From contig NBAZ01000008.1 in NCBI GenBank assembly GCA_002794735.1, positions 806,001 through 870,000 of the forward strand: DNA of 64,000 bases. The letters are read 5' to 3'. A program made the position numbers and the translations under genes. The notes beneath the pieces were generated by a model, which saw only the letters and a list, made by a program, of their open reading frames with translations, ran no database searches and was not told the DNA's origin. This stretch comes from Pyrrhoderma lamaoense. Taxonomy: Eukaryota; Basidiomycota; Agaricomycetes; Hymenochaetales; Hymenochaetaceae. This document shows, piece by piece, positions 33,091 to 45,060 of this stretch (positions within the stretch are counted from its first letter, which is position 1; the number at the start of each line of letters is the position of its first letter).

Positions 33091-35948
33091 ATGAGCTCGG
33101 TATCCACGACACCATATGTACCTTACCAAGCATACAAGGTTAGAAAAGGCAACAACCTAAAAAGATTAAAAGGACACTAATCATTTCATAGTCCAAACGT
33201 CACTCACGTGTCGTGTCCTTGACTCCATCAGTTGAGCAAGCTAGTGTTAATGGTAATGGTACAATAACCCCACCCCTTCAGTCAAGGCATACTCCAAGCT
33301 CTTCCCTCGACTCGATCCGGAATAATATACCAGAATCTTTAAAACCGACTGATACAGTACCAGCTGAGGTATCAAAACGGCTGGAGAATGGTTCAGTAGC
33401 TGCGGAATCCCAGGCTAAAGCTCTTGCATTATCTACAGAACTATCCGGAGCTACACCGTTTCCAAGTGAATCACCCACTAGCCCATCTTCTACGGGTTCA
33501 AAATCGGCAGCTAGCTCTTTCGTAGAGAATCTGAACAATGAGAATTCTCGATCTCCTCCAACCTCTCCCACAAGTTCACAATCAATCAATATTCACTCCA
33601 GAACTAATTCTGAATCCATGCATTCCTCGATATCTCTGGAAAAGAGAAAAGAGACTCCTGATTTGAGAACTACTAAAGATACTCAGCCAGAAGCTGGACC
33701 GTCGACTTTGGCAACTAAACCGACTCATACCCCGCGTAAATCCTCTACGTTCAGATATGTTCCATTACGACCTCCATCAAACTCGGCGCCTCGAACCTCA
33801 TCTCCTCTTCGCCCTCCTGGTGCTCATAATAGAACTGTCTCTCTGACTGCATCATCACCACTAGCCTCTGCTCGTCACTTTGATCAAACTGAGCAACTTC
33901 AAGCTTCCATCTCACCCCGGTTACAACCTTCCACTAGCACTACGTCTAACAGCTCCTCTATTACTACTACGTCTGAGCATACAACGGAGCAAAGACCGAT
34001 GAAAAATACATTAGATCTCGCGGTGCACCAGCGTCCAGTCTCTTTGAATGGTCCACCTGTAGACCAAAGTTTCCATCCTCCGCAACGGACGAGTTCATTA
34101 CCTCCCCCCCCCTCCTGCATCAACAAAACCCATACCACCTTCTCCGACTACATCATCATCTGTTGCCTCACCCAGAGTCCAGTCACCTGTTCCCTCTGGT
34201 TCTTCTACCTCAATATCAACTCCAGTATCTTACAAAGCCATGTATCGTCCCGGATTCCAACCCCGGGGTGTCATCCGCCCGTTAACGGACGACTTCCTTG
34301 CTTGTAGGAAGAAAGCGAGGGATACGGGCCGTATTGAACTTACTCGTCTAGAACGCCGATTCGAAAAACTTGTTGAATTGCACTTTTCTCCGGATAGCAA
34401 TCGTACAGAACTTAAGGGGAAAGAGAAGCCTAGTCCTGCTCCTTCGATAAGTAGAAGGGCTTCTTCGTTTTTGAAGATTTAGGAGATTTGAAGACGAAGA
34501 GTGCATCTGATCTCTGGAAAGGTATACTTGAGAGTCGTGCTGCAGCTGCAAATGGTGGGAAGGGTGATATTCGTGGTATGCATTTGGCGATAATAATAAG
34601 GGAATTTATTATTATGACTAAATATATATCTAGCTGCAGAACAACGGATAACTCCATGGCAGGATGATGCAGATGTTTCCGCATGTCCTCATTGTTCGTA
34701 AGTACACGCCTACAACAGATCGCAATATGCTAACTCATTGATCCTCGCTTAGCGCCTCCTTCCACCCATTAACGAATCGAAAACACCACTGTCGTCTCTG
34801 TGGGAGGATAATCTGCTCACTCCCCGTCAAGAAGCCTCAACGACCGGTCCCTTGTTCACTTCTCTTTGTCGCAGATCCCAAAACGGGCCGTATAGAAGAA
34901 GTCAGCGAAGGTGTTGATTATGGAGTAAGGCCTCGAGCTCGTGCCGATTCCATGGGTGCGATGTCTAAGGGCGCAAGCGCGGAAGAGAAGTTCTTAAAGG
35001 GTGTGCGAATATGCAAAGAATGCAAACCGGTTATGCTGTACGTTCTCTTTCCAAACATTAAACAGATGCTAGAAAATTGAACGGGGTTTCAACGGATAGA
35101 CGTCAGCAATATCGACAGGAATCTAAACGGGTCCCGACGATGATTCGACTATATGAGGTATAGATGTCTCTCGGTACGATTGTCGAGTTCATAATAATGC
35201 TTACTTTTTTTGTGTGCTCAAGGCGTTTATTTCCTTGGAGGTGGAGATCGAGGAGTCTTTGCCTCAGTTTCAAGAACTCATGGTTAACCTTTCGTAAGGA
35301 TACATCATGCCATTATTTTATCTTCCGATGTCTAATGATCAATTTTCTCTTAGTACAAATGTGGACGAAGCGCCCTCAAAAGAAGCAGTCGCTGTTCGTA
35401 AGCACTTACTTCAGTGCTTCGCAGACTACGATACGATAGCGAAGCGAATCCGAAAGATACCATGTCCAGGAGGCCCTGGAAGCTCTCAGGATCGTATCCA
35501 GACCGCCATCCTTACACGAGCAAACGCGTTTTTGCAGAAAAATATGTTCCCGCTGCAAGTAAGTTGGATAGAAGATATCTTCTTCCCCTTCACTCTGAAA
35601 TTAGTCCAATATAAGGGAGATTTTCTGATTACGATAAACCCAAACCTTTTTTAGTCGTTACCCAAACCCAAGAAGCGATCGGCTTCTGGTTCAGGGACCA
35701 AAGGTGACAACAACACCACCACCACGACCAATCCAGACGGATCTCCGGCACAAGTTCTTGACCCGGACTCGGAACTTGCGCGGGCACTCCAACCATTACT
35801 CGAACAAGAGGCGTTATTGGAGACGTTCGTCGAAGAGGCTACAGCACACCGAAAGTTCGAAGACGCTCGTACTCTGCGTGCCAACCTCTCCGAAATCCGA
35901 GCTGAGATTGATCGGATAGTGGCAAACGCGGGCGCTGGGTTCAGTTAG
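33091..35948 (+). CDS. FYVE-finger Rab5 effector (PEP7/VAC1, rabenosyn-5-like)
   Basis: Tether for Golgi-to-endosome vesicle fusion, binding PtdIns3P, Rab5/Vps21 and Vps45. Exon 1 (33091-33138) encodes MSSVSTTPYVPYQAYK; a long Ser/Thr/Pro-rich region follows. A helix (RPLTDDFLACRKKARDTGRI) precedes the FYVE finger: PWQDDADVSACPHC, then RKHHCRLCGRIICSLP with the R-K/R-HHCR motif, and a final CKECK pair after a 70-residue insertion. Downstream are a helical Rbsn-like domain and a C-terminal coiled coil (ALQPLLEQEALLETFVEEA). Two indels occur: one extra C in the nine-C run 34104-34112, and one missing T in 34468-34472. Correction gives a single protein of about 700 residues. Confidence 0.88.
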
Positions 35949-36409
35949 TTGGATGGATGGTTTTGCGTGTTGTGTGTGACATGATCACAGTTCATGATTT
36001 GTTTACGGTTTTCCTTGGGATTGGATCGGCCCAAGCCGGGTACATGATTGGTATTCGTTTTGGATAGGAATATTAATATTTGGATGCCTGGGCTTCAACA
36101 TCTGTATATTGAAATAAGAGTCACGGTACAAATGGATAGTTTTGTATACATTCTAACATATAATACACACGGAGAGATACGGGTAAGGGAGTTATTCGGG
36201 GGTGGAAAGATCCCCATGCGCCGATCATGTGAATAATTCTATCCAGTGTGGGGAAATCAAAATCTGGGGCTGGCCATGGGGTCACGGTTAACGACTATGA
36301 GTCCATTATTGTAATTTAGCCGCTGCTTCCGAGCAGCTTATTAGTGCGACTTTGATGCCCGCAACTCAGTCTCTCAAGTAACCTTCTCCTCCTCTCTACC
36401 ACCATCAAT
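35949..36409. other. Intergenic region between FYVE gene and citrate synthase
   Basis: 461 bp with the FYVE gene 3' end and the citrate synthase promoter, ending in a CT-rich leader just before its start codon. Confidence 0.5.
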
Positions 36410-38379
36410 ATGTTCTCGACTGGTAAACATCAGATTGCAGCTGGGCTTCGTGCCGCTCGAGTCGGTCAACGTCGTCTTGCTTCTACCCAGGTTTGTGTTT
36501 GAGCATGATGAGTGTTTTGGTTATCGTCCTGACCACTGCTTCGGATCTATGGTAGTCATTGCGTGATACGCTCGCTGAAGTCGTCCCTCGAAAGCAAGCA
36601 CAAATCGTTAAACTGGTAAATCACACATTCAGCTCATTCATTACATACAATAGAGGACCATGTTCTGATATGTGCATGCTTTATCTGACTGTAGAGAAAG
36701 GAGCATGGTCAGGCTGTTGTTGGGGACATCAAGGTTGAGAACATCATTGGTGGTATGAGAACGTTGAAAACCCTCCTTTGGGAAGCATCCGTTCTAGACC
36801 CAAACGAGGTATGGTCTAAGTCATAATATTTGTCGTGTATTGTGAAGATATGAATGGTCCTCCTCTCCCCCTCCTGTAGGGTATTCGTTTCCATGGACTC
36901 TCGATCCCAGAATGCCAGAAGGTACTTCCTGCAGCGCAGGGGGGACGCGAAGTCATCCCAGAGAGTATGCTCTGGCTCTTACTCACGGTAAAGTACCAAC
37001 TGAGGCCCAAACTCGCGAGCTGTCCCAGGAGCTAGCTTCAAAGGGGGAGCTGCCTGCAGAGATTGAAAAACTTATCGACTCGTAAGTCTTTCTCGTGCGT
37101 ATTATGCTACAAACTACTACTCGTACTTATCTGAAATCTTTCAACAGATTCCCCAACACTTACATCCTATGACTCAACTTGCTATGGGTGTAGCTGCCCT
37201 TAACTCCACGTCAGAGTTCGCGAAGGCATATGAGTCAGGAATGAAAAAGACTGAATACTGGAAACCTGCACTTGAGGATTCTCTTAACCTCATTGCTCGT
37301 TTACCCGCTCTTGCTGCTCGAATTTATAGGAACGTATATAAACAAGGATCCCCTACGCCAAAGATCAACAAGGATCTAGACCTCGTCGGTACGTCATTTG
37401 TGACTTCTTAAAGAAGCTATTTTTAAAAATGTATTCAATGTATTTTCTCACAGGGAACTACACTAATATGCTTGGCTTCGGTGACAATAAGGACTTGACC
37501 GAGTATCTTCGTCTCTACATCGCCCTTCATGGAGATCATGAAGGAGGCAATGTTTCTGCTCACGCAACTCGTAAGTATCGTAATTCAATCATTAGATATT
37601 TTACTTATATATTTATATCCTGGTCAGACTTGGTTGGCTCTGCCTTTCAGATCCATACCTCTCCTACTCCGCTGGTCTCCTCGGACTTGCCGGGCCCCTT
37701 CATGGGTGAGCATAACGTTTATACTATTCTATCTAGAATATTCAATCTAACCTTTTGACCACAAGTCTCGCGAACCAAGAAGTCCTCCGCTGGCAACTAG
37801 CCATGCAACAAGAAGTCGGAGAGAACATCACACCAGAAATCATCAAAGAATACCTCTGGCGTACTCTCAAATCCGGACAAGTAGTGCCCGGTACGGGCAC
37901 GGTGTCCTCCGAGCAACAGACCCTCGATTTACCGCCCTTCTCCAATTCTGTGATGCCCGTCCGGAGTTGTTGCAGAGTCCTACTATCAAGCTCGTGAAGA
38001 TGACGTCTGAAGTTGCGCCTTTGGTGTTGAAGGAACATGGGAAGACGAAGAACCCGTATCCGAATGTGGACGCTGGTTCGGGATGCTTACTCTACCATTA
38101 CGGATTACGTGAATTCAAGTATTATACTGTTATCTTTGGTGTCTCTCGTGGTAAGTTATATTCCTCTAAGTAATGATGGTATGCGAGGAGTCTGACTTGG
38201 TATGTATGATAGCCCTCGGAGCATTGACACAAATTGTATGGGATCGTGCACTTGGCCTACCCATTGAACGTCCAAAGTGTAAGTACCATCAATTTTCCAC
38301 AGTCTATCTTCTAAGCTCATCTCTACTATCTTTTTAAGCGATGTCTATGGACGCACTCGAGGCTTTCATTAAGAAGTAA
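36410..38379 (+). CDS. CIT1: Mitochondrial citrate synthase
   Basis: Condenses acetyl-CoA and oxaloacetate in the TCA cycle, mitochondrial matrix. [20 protein letters not shown] is a typical presequence. Ten exons were placed, about 36410-36490 to 38339-38379. Family blocks: [66 protein letters not shown] with the catalytic His, [17 protein letters not shown], the YGHGVLR loop with the second active His, and [22 protein letters not shown] at the end. Four one-base deletions break the frame: about 36987 (TG|KVPTE), 37160 (NT|LHPM), 37645 (GSAL|SDPY) and 37891 (VPG|YGHG). Such hits in an essential, otherwise perfectly conserved gene point to sequencing error. Confidence 0.95.
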
Positions 38380-39584
38380 AGACTCTGGAGAGGAGGGGGG
38401 ACTCTCCAAACAATTACTATCTCATCAATGATACTATCTTTCACGTACATGTACCTCTTACTTCTACATTCAAGTTGTACTCATACCGGTTTTTATTGCT
38501 TCAAAACCTCACGTCTTTTCTTTATCTTTTCTTCTTCATCACACTTTCTTGTTTCTTATCTTTTATGCACAACGGGAATGAATCTAACATGTATCTTAAA
38601 GATCAATGGATATCTGATCGTCAATGTAAGCTTACGTATGTACCTTGAGTCAATGTGTTAACTGGAATTCATCAGTTGAGGTACTCAGCACTAGAATTAT
38701 ACAGCTCATCTTGTGTCTACCGGCTATCAACTAAAATTAAAATCAGGAAGTGGTCTTCACTAACGCACTTGTTTACACTTATTTTGACAAAGCCACAAGA
38801 TCTCAATAAATCCTATCTCTTTTCTCATTTGATAGATATACCTTACGTGGGCTGGTGTGATAGATCATGTCCTAGGCCTTACAACTATTAAAATACAATA
38901 ATATAAAAGTTTACTAGCTCATGATGTGTGTTTATATAGCAAGGAGGGGAGAACACAATAACCTTCGTGAGATCTGCGACTTAAAATAACTATGATACAT
39001 AAATAGCAATGAATATTAATTTTAATGGCATAAGAAGTCGACTCTAGAAGCACGATAACCTGGTAAATATACATACTAATGATAGACGTCGCAGACGTAC
39101 TGATAAGGTCTATATGAAGGTTATCCTGAGAAGTTAAAAGTCTCTCTTATCATGATGATATTAGTAAGTAACTCTTTACTCCCACTAGTTTCGAAGTACA
39201 AGTGGTTTTAAAAAAGGTGTCAATAATTAATATTTATATTGCTTGCTATAATTCCACAATAGGTGGTCTATAAATATCCATAGTATAGTTATTATAAGCA
39301 ACTGAAGAATAAATAGACTTGGTGGTCATAGTCACATGTGGTATAGTAATCACTAGCCCCCAATCCAAAAAGTCCGGATTTTCCCGGAGTTGTAAAGAGT
39401 CATATGAAAATGATGAGAAATAGAACGTGTAGGGATAACTTACTCACAAGTATCATAATCATAATAATAGTATACAAAGTATTGATTGCATAGAGAGTTA
39501 CTAGTTAGTCATCACACTTTCTTAAACCACTCTCCCCCTTCCTCTCCTCTCGAAACTCCTTTATCTTCTGAGCTTGAGATATCC
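38380..39584. other. AT-rich intergenic region, 1.2 kb
   Basis: Citrate synthase 3' flank and promoter of the dehalogenase gene. From about 38880 to 39480 the DNA is notably AT-rich and free of long open frames. No gene, repeat or RNA gene seen. Confidence 0.5.
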
Positions 39585-40825
39585 ATGCTATCATTTATCA
39601 CTGATAATGATAACAATGTGGACCTCGCATTTAAGGATGTCCAAGCTCTCACTTTCGACGTATTTGGTACTGTCGTTGATTGGCATGGGTCTGTTACGAG
39701 AGAGATGATAAAGAGAGCTACGTCTTCGAACTCGGAAGAGTTGAAGACGTTATCGGAAAAAGGTAAATAAACTAAATAATAAATGAAACTGTACTAGAAA
39801 AAATCACTTGAGTAGAAGAGTTATATATTGACTAAGAACTATGATTGATGATTTTAGATTGGTCTGATTTCGCGACTGAGTGGAGGGGTGGATATTATTC
39901 ACAGACGTATGTACTTTTATTATTTTATTAGTAGATTCATCGTGGTATCAAAGTCGGGTGATAAATACTTAATGTTGTTTGTATATAAAGACGTTTGATA
40001 TCTCAAGGAGGAGACGGACCTCGGAACGTGGACGTTCTTCACCGTAAAGTGAGTCGAAGTTATCATCATTATCCCCTTTTCTAAGCTACGATCTCATTAT
40101 AATGCAAGATCCTCAACGAGATGCTAGAGAAAGAAAGATGGGCTGTGATTAAACAGGCTTTTAGCGAGGAAGAACTTCAGGATATTAACTTAGTTTGGCA
40201 TCGTCTTAATGGTTTGTACTTTTTATATTCTTTCTAAGTAGTAGAAGTTAGCGAGTTTCTTACAGTGTAATTTTATAGGGTGGCCAGATAGTTCGAGAGG
40301 ACTCGAGTTATTAAGGAGGAGATTCGTAGTCTCGACACTGACAAACGGGAACGTTCGTCTTATGGCTGATATGGCGAGTTAAACTAAAATGATCTTCTTA
40401 CTGGTATCCAGTACTCATAGTCAGTACTAGGCGAAACATTCAAACTTACACTGGGACGTTATCCTCTCAGCTGAGATGATGGGAACTTACAAGCCGTAAC
40501 GTATCTTCCAATATTTCTACATAAGCACTGGGTTGCTTACCTCTTCCATTCCCTACCCATCCTTTCTTTTCACCAGAAATCCAGCTGTTTACCAAGGAGC
40601 ACTTCACCACTTGTCTGTAAAGCCGGAGCAGTGCGCTATGGTAGCCGCACATATTTCCGACCTTCGAGCAGCGGCAAAGGAGGGTCTACGAACAATTTAC
40701 GTCCGAAGACCAACAGAAGATTCCCCGAAGACAGGTCGACAGTGCGAGCAAAGAAGGATGGGGGAGAGGTAGACATGGTCGTCGATGATTTCGAAGAAAT
40801 GGCTACCCTACTTGGATGTCTCTAA
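39585..40825 (+). CDS. HAD-superfamily hydrolase, type II haloacid dehalogenase-like
   Basis: Haloacid-dehalogenase fold, probably hydrolysing a small phosphate ester or 2-haloacid; the substrate is not predictable. Start MLSFITDNDNNVDLAFKDVQ at 39585. Motif I is LTFDVFGTVVDWHGS with the nucleophilic Asp. Motif II is VSTLTNGNVRLM. Motif III is GTYKPNPAVYQGAL, whose Lys lies at an intron. Motif IV is AMVAAHISDLRAAAKEGL with a conserved Asp. Together these match L-2-haloacid dehalogenases; EWRGGYYSQ and PWRGG-like segments suit the cap. The end GGEVDMVVDDFEEMATLLG is typical. A missing base in CCCC at 40723-40726 separates RRPTEDSP from EDRSTVRAKK. The intron near 40380-40420 is out of phase by one base and not fully resolved. 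Confidence 0.82.
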
Positions 40826-41075
40826 GGCTTAGGCCAGAAGGACAGCGATATTTGGAAAACGTACGGGTTATGTGGATTCGGATTTCAAGGAGAAAGAAAA
40901 AGAAAAGGATTAAATAAAATGTTAGTTATAAAATATGTAATTATTGTTAACTAAATAGTCATTAAAAATGTAACAAATTCGTATAGTTTCTGTGCTTAGT
41001 CAGCCAACTTTTCCTTTCCTTTTCCCCTTCTTGTTGTAGCTGTGCGTGCATTTTAGGGCCCTCACATTATCAGCG

Positions 41076-41978
41076 ATGCTCTCGAGGCTGCAAAGATCCC
41101 TGGCTTCGTTGCCTTCTAGAGTCAGCCGTCATCTTTCTACAACGACTAGGGCGGCTTCAGAAGTAGAGGTTGCTTCATCGTCCTCTTCCTCACGGGCTTC
41201 AGGTTCGTACTTGTCTTTCACATGGTTAATGTTGCTAGAGAACTAGAGAAACGATCGGACTCATATTTTCTTGACTCTTTCTACTTCAATAGAGATAGCT
41301 CCCGTCCGAAAAAACAATGGTCTCTCATATGCTGGCCTTCCTGATAGCCAAGTCGTCCTAGATCTTCCACCAGAACAGGACCCTCTCATTCGTTACCTTG
41401 CTTCTTCTCTCTTACGAGATGGCAGAAGACACACCGCAGAAAAACGTGCTTCACGCGTCTTACTCTACCTCCATACCTTAACCCGAGCACAACCACTAGA
41501 CCTCTTCAGACAGGCCGTACAAAAAGTTATGCCTGCCGTACGAGTCGCACGACATCGTCAAAGTGCGAAAGACATCCAAATTCCGATTGCGCTCACTGAG
41601 AAACAACAGGTACGGCATGCTGTGAAGTGGATGCTTAAGGCGAGTGAGACACGTGGGGGGAGGACGGTTGAGGAGAGGTTAGCTCGGGAGATTGTATTAG
41701 TTCTTAATGGGTCTAGTGCAGCTCTTAAACAGAAAGAGGCACAACATGCTTTGGCTATGGTTAATCGGTGCGTTCTCTATCAGTATACAGTTTTCAAATT
41801 GAACGCGATAAAACTGATGAATCAAACTAGTGGGAACATCCCTATTCCAAGAGGATTTTCGTAGAAGTTTTATTGGTAAAATACAATTTTATAATTATAT
41901 ATGACTCTTTAATTTCCTAGTGATCCACAAAAACGAGATCTTATATCCACTGAGGAACAGAACAAAGCTCACCGGTAG
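41076..41978 (+). CDS. Mitochondrial small-subunit ribosomal protein uS7m
   Basis: Head protein of the mitochondrial ribosome small subunit. MLSRLQRSLASLPSRVSRHLS is a clear presequence. The uS7 core reads DPLIRYLASSLLRDGRRHTA, LDLFRQAVQKVMPAVRVARH, QIPIALTEKQQVRHAVKWML and TVEERLAREIVLVLNGSSAAL, then KKEAQHALAMVNR-like final helix. Exon 2 begins after an intron at 41202-41282. The last exon is inferred: a GT donor after MVNR (41767) to CTAG at 41920 gives DPQKRDLISTEEQNKAHR and a stop at 41978, in frame. That intron would be about 153 nt, longer than its neighbours, so the C-terminus is less certain. Confidence 0.88.
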
Positions 41979-42014
41979 GCTATTATAGTTAACCAGACGG
42001 AAGTCGATATCATC

Positions 42015-42334
42015 CTAAATGGTACGTGCCGAATAAGACTGAAGTAAGCTGCGAAAGAAAAGACTTGCATACATTGCAGAGTTTATATGGTATATAGAGG
42101 CTGTACGGCGATACGTGACGGGAACTTCTAGGGGTGCGGTCTTCACTTTACCAGCTTTTTTGATCTTCGAGGAACGATGCTCTTGACTATCTTCCAGACT
42201 ATCATCCAGTAGATTCGCCATTGGCAAATCCAAAGTTTCGTAGACCTTAATCAAAAAAGCATATCCTCACTCACGTTTGCTGACCTGTGAAAAGTCAGCG
42301 CGGTATGTTGTAAGGTGGGTTTTACGAGACTCAT
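42015..42334 (-). CDS. Small protein of unknown function (about 107 residues)
   Basis: Not recognised. From the ATG at 42334 the frame reads MSLVKPTLQHTALTFHRSAN, VSEDML, then VYETLDLPMANLLDDSLEDS, SKIKKAGKVKTAPLEVPVTY and SAMYASLFFRSLLQSYSARTI. A stop in the middle arises at the T run 42251-42257. One more T would keep a single open frame; alternatively a 29-nt intron could be invoked, which is too short for this genome. The gene is convergent with uS7m, only 36 bp away. The basic, Ser/Thr-rich N-terminus could be a mitochondrial presequence, but evidence is thin. Confidence 0.35.
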
Positions 42335-42738
42335 GATATACGAAGACGACTGGTGATTGACGGCGGAACTAGCGAGTCTTCATATAGAAGACATTTGTAT
42401 TAACCATGGTTTCTTGAGTACGTTATTATAAATCGACTTCATATCTATATGAGAAGTTGACAAGATCCAATGAGAACAACCGACAACATAAAAGGATCTT
42501 CTTCAGGTCTTGTGGTCAAAATACTAGCTTAGTCTTATACGAATCTCAAGAAACATAAAATAATATCAATTAAGGAGCGGTCAGGAAGTAAGCTACGTAT
42601 AAATAACAACATCGACAAGACACTCAATGTCATCCTGGAAGGTGTGTGTTAGATACATAAAACTAGAAAAAGATTGAAAAATATGAAAATGAAACAAAGG
42701 GCTTGTGGTCCTATATGCTGTCCGAGTTTGTTCGGAAA
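42335..42738. other. Intergenic region
   Basis: 404 bp between the small protein's start and the 3' end of glycoprotein A. No gene seen. Confidence 0.5.
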
Positions 42739-44068
42739 TTAGAAGCGATAGGGAGTTGGAGGCCTGGTTTGTCCAGGAGTATTATCATGAAAATGATGGT
42801 CCTCCTTGATAAACGGCGATAAATCTCGTTTACTATCGTGGTCGTAGTATGCGGAGTTTGTTGGTGACATGCTTTGAATACTATACACCGGCGCTTCAGA
42901 TACTACTCCATCCTCAATAGTGTCGATGGACTTTCTCTTCTCTCCGCCGTACTCTCCTTCGCTTTACCTGCCTTCTTCTCTTTCCTCTCCTTCATCCACT
43001 TCTTACAGCTCTTTATAGTCTTTCGAACGCAGTAAAGCCAGAGAACTATCGAACCAACGAAAAGGACGATAAAACCACCGATCACGATACCTACGATCGC
43101 TCCTGTTGAAAGCTTCTTGTGATTGAAAACATCCACCAAAGGAACGCTTTCTCCAATCGTAGAATTCAAGCATAGGAGGAAAGTTCCATTGATTGCGCTC
43201 GGTAGTGGAGTAGTTGCAATACCATTAGAAGAAGAGCTGTTAGAACTCGGCGCGTTTGAAGCCAAAGCCGCAGTGTTATTGTAAGAGTCAAGAGCGAGGA
43301 CGAACGACGAGGCCCTATAGTATTGCACAACTTGCTCGGGAAGGGGCCACATCGAGCTTGGCTTATAGCTCTCGTACTGTGACGAGTTAGAGATTGAGCA
43401 GTTCGCGACGAGTGCGTTAAAGACGGAAACCACGGAGGACTTGTCCCCAACGATGCGGTACACTTCAGCGGTGGTATTCGAAGGAGCTCGAATAACTGCA
43501 GTCGTTAAAGCACCACCGATGCGACGTTGATCGTCCAAGTACTGATAGCCAAGTCAGCTAATCATGATAATATAAGTCTAGAGAAAGGAAAGGAAACAGA
43601 CTAACCTCATCAGCTCCATAATAGCCCCGGGCACACGGAACCGGAAAAAATACAAAAGGCAGCGGTCGCTCATCTACATAGATAGACGTTCCTCCATATG
43701 GATATCCACTTCCAAACGAGGAGGTCCCAAAAACGTTAATCTTTCGTAGTAGTTAGTAAGGTGGTCGGACCGCGCATTGCTATATCTTTAGAGGAACTTA
43801 CTCGTGAACCACCTCCAGCCTTTCGGCCACTAAACTTGGAATCCGAGCCTAAGGTAAAAGGTTTCCCTCCGCCATCAGAGTAAGGACTCGCACTTGACTT
43901 TGACGACGATGACAGAGAGAAAGAACTAGCCCCTGGTGAACTTAAGAACGATGATGAGGCACCATGGCTCTTCGCTGCACTACTGCTACCCTTGGTAGTG
44001 CTTCCTTTGCCTTTCCCTCCACCCTTGCGGCGTTGGAGTTGTTTGGCTTCTTGTGACGAGGCGCGCAT
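42739..44068 (-). CDS. Single-pass membrane glycoprotein A, unknown family (tandem paralog of B)
   Basis: Function unknown. Three exons. Exon 1 starts MRASSQEAKQLQRRKGGGKG and is a Gly/Ser/Lys low-complexity segment ending SKFSGRKAGGGSR. Exon 2 encodes INVFGTSSFGSGYPYGG and PFVFFPVPCARGYYGADE, rich in aromatics. Exon 3 has LDDQRRIGGALTTAVIRAPS, several N-x-S/T sites (NTT, NTAA-region, NGT, NSTIG), Cys residues at NCSIS and LLCLN, and one membrane segment, TGAIVGIVIGGFIVLFVGSIV, followed by basic KKWMKERKEKK. The cytosolic tail continues in another frame (EYGGEKRKSIDTIEDG... ending PPTPYRF, stop 42739), so a base is missing near 42955. No clear signal peptide was seen from this start. Confidence 0.7.
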
Positions 44069-44151
44069 TACCGGGGTAGTTGAAAGAACTGTGAGCGTTG
44101 AGACCAAGGTTAGATGAGAGATAAAGATGGAGAGAGCATAAAATGAGTGGT

Positions 44152-44158
44152 TTTTATA
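44152..44158 (-). promoter_or_regulatory. TATA box of membrane glycoprotein A
   Basis: TATAAAA on minus, 84 bp upstream of the start codon. The paralog B has the same TATAAAAACC motif 78 bp upstream of its start, which supports both starts. Confidence 0.55.
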
Positions 44159-45060
44159 TTGTTTTTTGCGAGTGGCTCGAGAGAAGATATGTTATGCGAT
44201 TTTACTAGCCTGAGCTGTGCTACTTTTTTCAATCTCCACAAAGGAATCTAGTCGCCCTTGTGGGTATGCGTTGCCATCCTCCTCTTTCCTATTGTTGAAG
44301 ATGTGATTACATACCCATATATTTAATTCTTTAAGACGGAAAATATAATCGTTCGCACCCGACGATTGAACCCTTGTCTTATTTTGGCACGCCGCCTGCT
44401 AATGAACTGGCTGCACTTGCACAGCACTTGTAATATGTGTAGTCCTGTAATTAATAAAGCTTAGGCATTCACACAGGTTTTTTCGCTTATTTTTTAGGTC
44501 CTCGATCGTGACCATACAAAGGCCACAGGCAGTTATTGTATATGTGGTTGTAGGAAGTAGTACAGAGAAAAGGCGCATCAAACCACAACTTTTCCGCCGA
44601 TTAACATGAGTTTCTGCATGAGAAATCATCACTGCTTCAGAACGAAAAATCATAATTGAGGTCACGGAAGTGGTATCTATATGATTATTATCGTTACTGC
44701 TCTGATTATATACGTGTAGATTATCTTTTAATCAAACTGGTTGTGAGTTTTTCAAGGCCTTGAGAGTTTTATGTGTCGTCTCATTAATGATGTTGGGCCA
44801 ATATGCTAACGAGATAACGGCCTCAATATATAATACAAATTAGGCGGCCTGTACGTGTACATCTATCTACCCGCATCACTGTACATGTACATGTACAGCC
44901 CCGTGCCTTTTGAAGCTAATGAGACAAGACAAGATCACAATGTCTATCGGCCTACGACTACAAGAAAGTATACTAATGTCAATGTGTTTGATACATATAG
45001 TAGCGAGTGTATGAGGAGGAGGGTGCGAATCGCAAAGGAATTTAGGAGGGTGTATCGTGT
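44159..45060. other. Intergenic region between the glycoprotein paralogs
   Basis: 900 bp containing the distal promoter of A and 3' flank of B. Alternating TGTACATGTACA sequences lie at 44880-44895. Open frames at 44399-44665 and 44855-45070 are unsupported. Confidence 0.5.
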
